Part shown: positions 59,051 to 64,000 of the stretch, in pieces
How positions within the stretch are numbered: the stretch's first letter is position 1
How the letters are laid out: each line of letters opens with the position of its first letter
Assembly: GCA_024195265.1 (NCBI GenBank)
Contig: JAJLRJ010000006.1
Span: forward strand, 20,713,877 to 20,777,876
Direction of reading: 5' to 3'
Source of the DNA: Dendrophyllia cribrosa
Lineage: Eukaryota > Cnidaria > Anthozoa > Scleractinia > Dendrophylliidae
Length of the DNA: 64,000 nt
Notes under the pieces: model-generated
Told to the model about the DNA's origin: nothing
Seen by the model: only the letters and a program-made list of their open reading frames with translations
Database searches by the model: none
Program-made: the position numbers and the translations under genes

Positions 59051-60504
59051 TCAAGACCTCGCCCGCTTGGTGATCCTTTCAACAAGGAAGGCCACCACGG
59101 CAAGGATGAGCAGCCAGGCGTGTTCACCCAGAAAGGAGATGACCGACCCAGCTGCTTTGAAGATGAAGCTCACAATTGAGCCAATGAGGCCAGGCAGGGC
59201 GTTTGCTGCTTTTTTACCAAGCTCTTTAAGCCCATTTCCAATAGCCTTGGTGGCCTTTGCAAGGCCGTTCAAGGTGGCGAGTACAACAGCGCTGATGGTG
59301 ATACCAGCTGCTAGAAAAACAGCTTGCAGTGTCCACCCGTATTTCTTGAAGATTTCTCTAACCCTCTCTCTCAAAGACAGGGCTTGTTCACGCACCTCAA
59401 CCTGTGGTCGGAGCCTTGCCAGCTCTTCTTCTCGCTCAGCAACCCGGGCTTCCGCGGCTTTTTTATCAGATGGAGACGTGTTCTCATCCTCAATCACGCG
59501 TCTGTCTTCAGCGTTCTGCCGTTCAAGCTCGGCTTCTCTTTCGTTTAACTCATCAAGTGATTTAGTTGAGTTTAGCCCTGCTTCTATTTCGTTTCTTTCC
59601 TTCACCTTAGCAGAAAGGCGTGTTCTGATTTTGTCCGCCTTTGCCTGTTCTTGGGCTCGTTGTTTTTGTATTTTTTGAAGGTCACCTAATTCTTTTTTCT
59701 GGTTTTCAAGATCGACTTGAAGATTCTTTTTCACCCGTTTTAGGCGGTCTATCTCGTTTTGATTTTCAACGCTTGAACCGCGTTCCTGCTCCAGAGCCTC
59801 CACCCTCGCTTGAGTTTGCTCAATTCTGTTCTGAGGTTTTGCTCCTCATTTTGTGCTTGTTGTAGAGCTGCAACAACCCTTTCATTCTCCTTCAGTTGTT
59901 TTTGTGTCTCCTGCAATCTTTGTCTTTCTTCCCTTATTGATGCATCCGCTTCAGGGAGAAGCTCTTTAGCGCTTGGGCCAAGAGCTTTTTTGAACTTGTT
60001 TGTGAAGGCTTTACGGAGGCTACGATCTTTATTAAAAACCACAGTCTCGCCACCTTTTTGGCCAAAAGAAACAATTTTGTTTTTATTTTCACCTCTTTTA
60101 GCGAGGTTAATTGGGTCTATTTTGGAAAAATCAGCCCTTGGATATAGTTTTTTGATATCGTCTCTAGCTCTATCAGCAAAATCTTCTGAGAAGTCTCCAA
60201 GCAGAAGGGCGGTTAAAGAATCATCTGGCAGCCCACTTTGTTCGTGAGGCATTGTATGCATTTCATGCTGTTCACCGCCATGGTATGGGGTGGATGTACC
60301 GCCTGGTACAAAGGGTTGCGTTGTGTTGGGGTCGGTGTCTTGATCCTGGGTCCATCGGTGGGCTTCTTGTTTTTCTTATTCTGTCATTTGATTCCACATG
60401 ACTTCAACCTCGTCATCGTCACCATCATCATCCCCTGTGTCTGGGGTGCGACTGGTTTCCTCAGTTGTCTCAGTTGTATCGACTTCGACTCCGCCTGTTG
60501 CCAT
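59051..60504 (-). pseudogene. coiled-coil membrane protein gene, broken
   Basis: The start at 60,504 follows TTTATATATC. TAA at 60,376-60,378 interrupts the segment corresponding to MTEEQQEEARQW, and a frameshift near 59,800 splits the coiled coil. The C-terminal part (WTLQAVFLAAGITISAVVLA and HAWLLILAVVAFLVERI) is in frame to 59,051. Its coiled coil is longer than in element 1. Convergent with the 607-aa gene, 4-bp gap. Confidence 0.8.
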
Positions 60505-60546
60505 GATGATATATAAATATAAATTTTAAAAACACAAATATATACC

Positions 60547-60963
60547 ATGGCTGTGCAACCGAATTTACTTCCATCTCACAGTGAAAAGACACTGGGCGCC
60601 ATGAAGGCAGAGCGAACCGTCAAGCGCATCACATTCAACCCATCTGAGGCCCGGCGAGACACTGTACGTCTCGGTGCCCAAGCTGGGCACGATGTCATTG
60701 TGTCCGGCTCACTTGCACTGGTGTTTAACATCAACCTAGCCGGGGGCCATGCAAACAACTATCTTGTGCAAAATGTTTCTCGGGCCCTGGTGGACAGGTT
60801 CGTTGTAAAGTTTGCCGCCACCACTGTCCAGGACACGGTTGGGTACGACATCTACAAGATCTTCGAAGACCTATTCAAATCAACCGATGAGCGGGAAAAT
60901 ATGCTTATGGAGGGCATCCAGAGTGTGGATTTGTGTAAGATTCGCTCTGGTGCTGGCGACAAG
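60547..60963 (+). pseudogene. candidate capsid gene, 5' fragment
   Basis: About 139 codons matching the start of the 416-aa protein (MAVQPNLLPSHSEKTLGAMK, VSRALVDRFVVKFAATTVQD). A pair of small indels near 60,650-60,690 shifts the frame locally. The gene stops matching after SGAGDK, where a copy of YqaJ sequence begins. Confidence 0.82.
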
Positions 60964-62655
60964 ACTTTGATAAAATTATGTCTTCCATTGCTGAGAAGGA
61001 TCTATGGTGTTGTTATGGCGCTGTAAGAATGTCATTTATAAAACAGGACGAAGACGAGGAGTTTTTGCGTTATATCCATATGCAAAAATTGTTTTCAGAG
61101 GGTTCAGAAAGCCCTAAACCAGCAGCTATGTTCGCATGGAAGCTTCTGGATATAACTGAGATTGGGGCGTCAAAGCAACCAAACTTTTTGAGCAATATTC
61201 AAACGTCGGTCGAGCGTTTTCATAACAGCTTGGCAAGCCTTCGAAAAAAAATAACCGAACACTCTGAAGAGGCAGCTGAAAGCTATCACAGCCCTAAGAA
61301 AAATGCTGCCACCGTAAGGGCTGGAGACGAAGAGCAAATGTTTGAATTTATCATGGATAAACTTGCTCAAGGTTATTAATCGCTGCTGACCAATACCATT
61401 CATTTCTTTGACGTGTAGCGGGATTCTGATGCCTTATGTATGATAAGATTTTGTGTTTTCTTGGCCCTACTGTTAAAATTAGTTTTAAGATCTTATGAAT
61501 TATGAACACATAAGACATCCCGTTTGGAAGATGATCTCTTATGCTTGAGTAAACAAAGTTAATTTGCTTAATTTCGTCATCGGTTAATCTCTGAGGGGGT
61601 TCCCCTAGGATGCAACTCAACAATATAGTTGTGTGTTTATTGAAATCAGTGCGTTTTATTTTTTTAAGAATGTTTCGTAGAGCGCCAATTGTTAAAAATG
61701 ATGGATGAATATTTCGTTTTGCCATTTCTTTACGTATTTCTAATAAAACCTTCTCACCACCGCTTATGCTTTCTAAAGAGTAATTTCCGAGTAACTGATC
61801 AAGGCGATATTAAAAATTACAATTTATTCTGCATGGTGTTTTAACTTTCATATTTTTTTCTTTATCGTAGAGGTCTTTATGAGAAAAGACAGCTCCGTAT
61901 ATTGTTTCAATGCGGTTGCATTCTCTGCAGACACGTTCTGTTGAATCATGAATGCGTGTAAACGATCCACCACAGCTTTGACACGATTCAATGCTTTTAT
62001 CTTTGCTGCCTAGAATGATAACAAACTTGTTTTCGCGATATTGTTGGATTAATTCTTGTCTCGCTGACAAACTAAGATCTTCGAAAATGATTTAAAGTTT
62101 TTCTGTTAGTTGTGCTCGGTGAAGCTCTTTTAGATAACTGCTGTCATAGAAGCCACGCAGCATGACTTGCTGGTGTTTTTTATCCAAGACATCTAGTTGA
62201 GTCTTGTATTCGTTATTTTGATCCATACGTCTAACAATAGACAGTTGCGTGATAAAGCGCTCAATAGGTTGCGACTCCGTCATGTTTATTTTTAGAAAAT
62301 TACAAAATGTTCAATTGGGGAACAACAAATGACGTATGAAATTCTTGAGTGACCCCGCGTTCCAGAGTGACCCGTTTTCAGCTTTTTCAAAAAGTAAAAA
62401 TTTTGTTTAAAAAAAATTATTTTTTTTGCTTTCTGAAAAACCTGAAATTGGGGTCACTCTGGAACGCGGGGTCACTCAAGAATTTCATACGTCATTTGTG
62501 TGATTACGTCATATCAATACCCGCGGGGTATAAAGACGTTCGTTCTGAAGTTCGTGTTGTTTATGATTTTTCCCTCAAGATTTGTAGATTAAAACCTGAG
62601 TTTAATCTTTCAAATCTGATTTGGACACAGCTGTGAGACGATTGATCTTTTTTTT
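60964..62655. repeat. duplicate of 54,197-55,865 (offset 6,767 bp)
   Basis: As far as I can compare by eye, this is identical to 54,197-55,865, then continues ~20 bp with a 2-bp insertion. It contains the 3' third of YqaJ (to 61,379, +), the VLTF3-like pseudogene with both TAA (61,351-62,283, -), the palindrome (62,329-62,495) and the tail of the membrane protein gene (62,561-62,632, -). Left junction lies in the capsid gene at a CTTTGATAAA-like overlap, right junction in an A/T run. Recent duplication or an assembly join. Confidence 0.88.
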
Positions 62656-64000
62656 TAGCAGTCTTACCTCCGGATTGGTTGTCTTTCATATAGCTATACA
62701 TTTTTGATCGTAAACCAACAAATTCACAAATAGGAACTCCTGCAGCCTCATCTTTGAATTTACCAATTACTTTTTTATTAGTTGTATTGAAATACGACGA
62801 GCTTTCAGGGTAGTCGCTGTTATCAAACAAATGTTTATCATTCCAGAAGTCTGAGTAGACATCTTCGGCTTCTATTTCATAAGTTAAACTGTCTGTATCA
62901 GTAAATAGAAGTCTAGCTTTATTATACTTCTTTTTGATGTAGTTATAATGAAAATCATACATTAATGTCTTACTAAGATCGAGGATACACATACCCACAT
63001 ATGCCGGCCTGTTGAGGGTTAGTGTTTCTTTGATCTTATGAACGGCTACAAGGTTTTCATTGAAGATTTTACTACTTACATATGTAGGTTTAGAAGTCAT
63101 TTTTAATAGTTTCTTCTCATCAGTTACTAATCTAACATCTATTCTCTTTCTGATATTTTCCATTGTTTTTCCAAATACTGAATTATTCATAAGTTTGAAG
63201 AAATCTTTCTCAAAAGCATTTTTAGCATTAGTTCTTTTCTGAGTGTTGAAATCAATATATTGCTTCAACCATGCGGACTGATTGAACTCTAGTACTCGAT
63301 AAACTTTAGTTATTTTCAAACCGAGATCAGTGTATAATTGTAGGTTTCTGTAATGAAGAACATACTTTTCTTTGTTTCTTAAAGTTGGAATCAGTTTTTG
63401 TACAAGGCCTGTTGATATATTATATTTAGTAGCTATCTTTTTGCAATACCCAGACAACATATTTCCAGTTACTTTAACCTTCTCTGGTCCTAATGGGTAG
63501 TCATTATGAAGGTTGTGCAATTCTTCAGGATATTCCAGGTCAACTTCTAGTATTAAACCTTTATTGCTATCTTCTTTATATTTAGCTAAGTCTAACTTAT
63601 TAATTTGATTTTCTGTCATCCATTTGAAACCACCGGTTGGTAGGTATTGCGACATAGCCCAACCATAGAGATTGTTAGCATCAAGATACATAATATACTT
63701 TGAGGGCGCCTTCTCATTGTATGATTTCATGTATTTATTGTTTGCTTTTCCATATCGATTAGCTATATAAGAAATACCACCTCTCATACCCTTTTCAATG
63801 AATTGAAACATGTTAATATCAGTCATCAGTTCTAATTTAATATTAGTCATTTTTAGCATAGCGTCCCAAGATAAGCCGGGAGATGTAAAATAATGACACG
63901 GGTCTAATTTGTAGTATTGCAGACAGGTCTTTCGAAAGTTTTCAAATACATCAGCTAACAGAAGGATGTCAGATTTAAGATATAAATCATGGTACTCACC
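62561..64000 (-). pseudogene. type B DNA polymerase, third copy, 3' part fused to another tail
   Basis: Frame open to the window end. Motifs: YLKSDILLLADVFENFRKTC, CHYFTSPGLSWDAMLKMTN, YLDANNLYGWAMSQYLPTGG (motif A), KLMNNSVFGKTMENI (B), FTDTDSLTYEIEAEDVYS (C), LRSKMYSYMKD. Close in type to element 1 PolB but much more AT-rich, so another element lineage. After GGKTAKKK (about 62,660) the frame runs into the tail of the element 3 membrane protein gene and stops at 62,561, so the normal polymerase C-terminus is missing. The N-terminus lies outside the window. Confidence 0.85.

Larger units (their letters stand above)
52687..60963. mobile_element. element 3: part of a second related Polinton-class element
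   Basis: Starts with a complete TIR at an abrupt junction in the element 2 ATPase gene. Gene order is the mirror of the right half of element 1: zinc-finger ORF, YqaJ (+), VLTF3-like (-, broken), palindrome, membrane protein (-), penton-like (-), 607-aa protein (+, TAG), coiled-coil protein (-, broken) and capsid (+, cut at 60,963). The other end is not in the window. It is either nested in element 2 or the inverted right half of the same element. Confidence 0.8.

Noticed and set aside
1..64000. tRNA, rRNA or conserved host genes
   Set aside because: Looked for on both strands by eye; nothing convincing was seen.

Overview
The window looks like metazoan nuclear DNA made almost entirely of mobile elements and endogenous virus-like DNA. 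An anthozoan cnidarian (coral or sea anemone) is my best guess, from memory of similar small Polinton-type proteins in cnidarian assemblies; no host gene was found to test this.

1-21,797: a tandemly duplicated repeat block. Each copy has a Penelope-like retroelement (PLE), ~480-bp tandem repeats, a PIF/Harbinger-type MITE and a 137-bp minisatellite (about 4.5 units at 4,400-5,009, about 30 at 17,660-21,797). Between the copies, an L1-type LINE (5,100-10,623) with an intact ORF2 sits in an inverted PLE fragment, flanked by a 12-bp target duplication. A decayed Harbinger transposase lies at 14,129-15,055.

22,286-39,771: an almost complete 17.5-kb Polinton/Maverick-class element (element 1), with 5-bp target duplications and ~300-bp terminal inverted repeats (TIRs) that reach the outermost start codons. 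It encodes type B DNA polymerase, retroviral-type integrase, packaging ATPase, a candidate double jelly-roll capsid protein, candidate pentons, a VLTF3-like factor, a YqaJ-type nuclease and many small membrane proteins. The only clear lesions are two in-frame TGA codons in the polymerase.

39,777-44,771: an unidentified ORF, then a second array of the ~480-bp repeat family in inverse orientation, with A-B-A-B higher-order structure, three MITE-B copies and a PLE 3' remnant.

44,772-52,686 (element 2) and 52,687-60,963 (element 3): two partial, decayed relatives of element 1. Element 3 starts with an intact TIR exactly inside the element 2 ATPase gene. Their integrase-to-capsid genes closely resemble those of element 1, but their TIRs and polymerase belong to a different type. 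From 60,964 a copy of 54,197-55,865 follows, joined to the 3' part of a third polymerase gene that runs off the window.

Themes. (a) The terminal ~130-190 bp of each TIR is itself a long hairpin; elements 2 and 3 keep the fold while its inner sequence differs. (b) TIR plus polymerase behaves as a swappable module. (c) There are two promoter classes: CCAATTGAA 31-38 nt before the start codons of polymerase, YqaJ, VLTF3-like and end-gene ORFs, and a TATATAC-type motif before the structural genes and the integrase.
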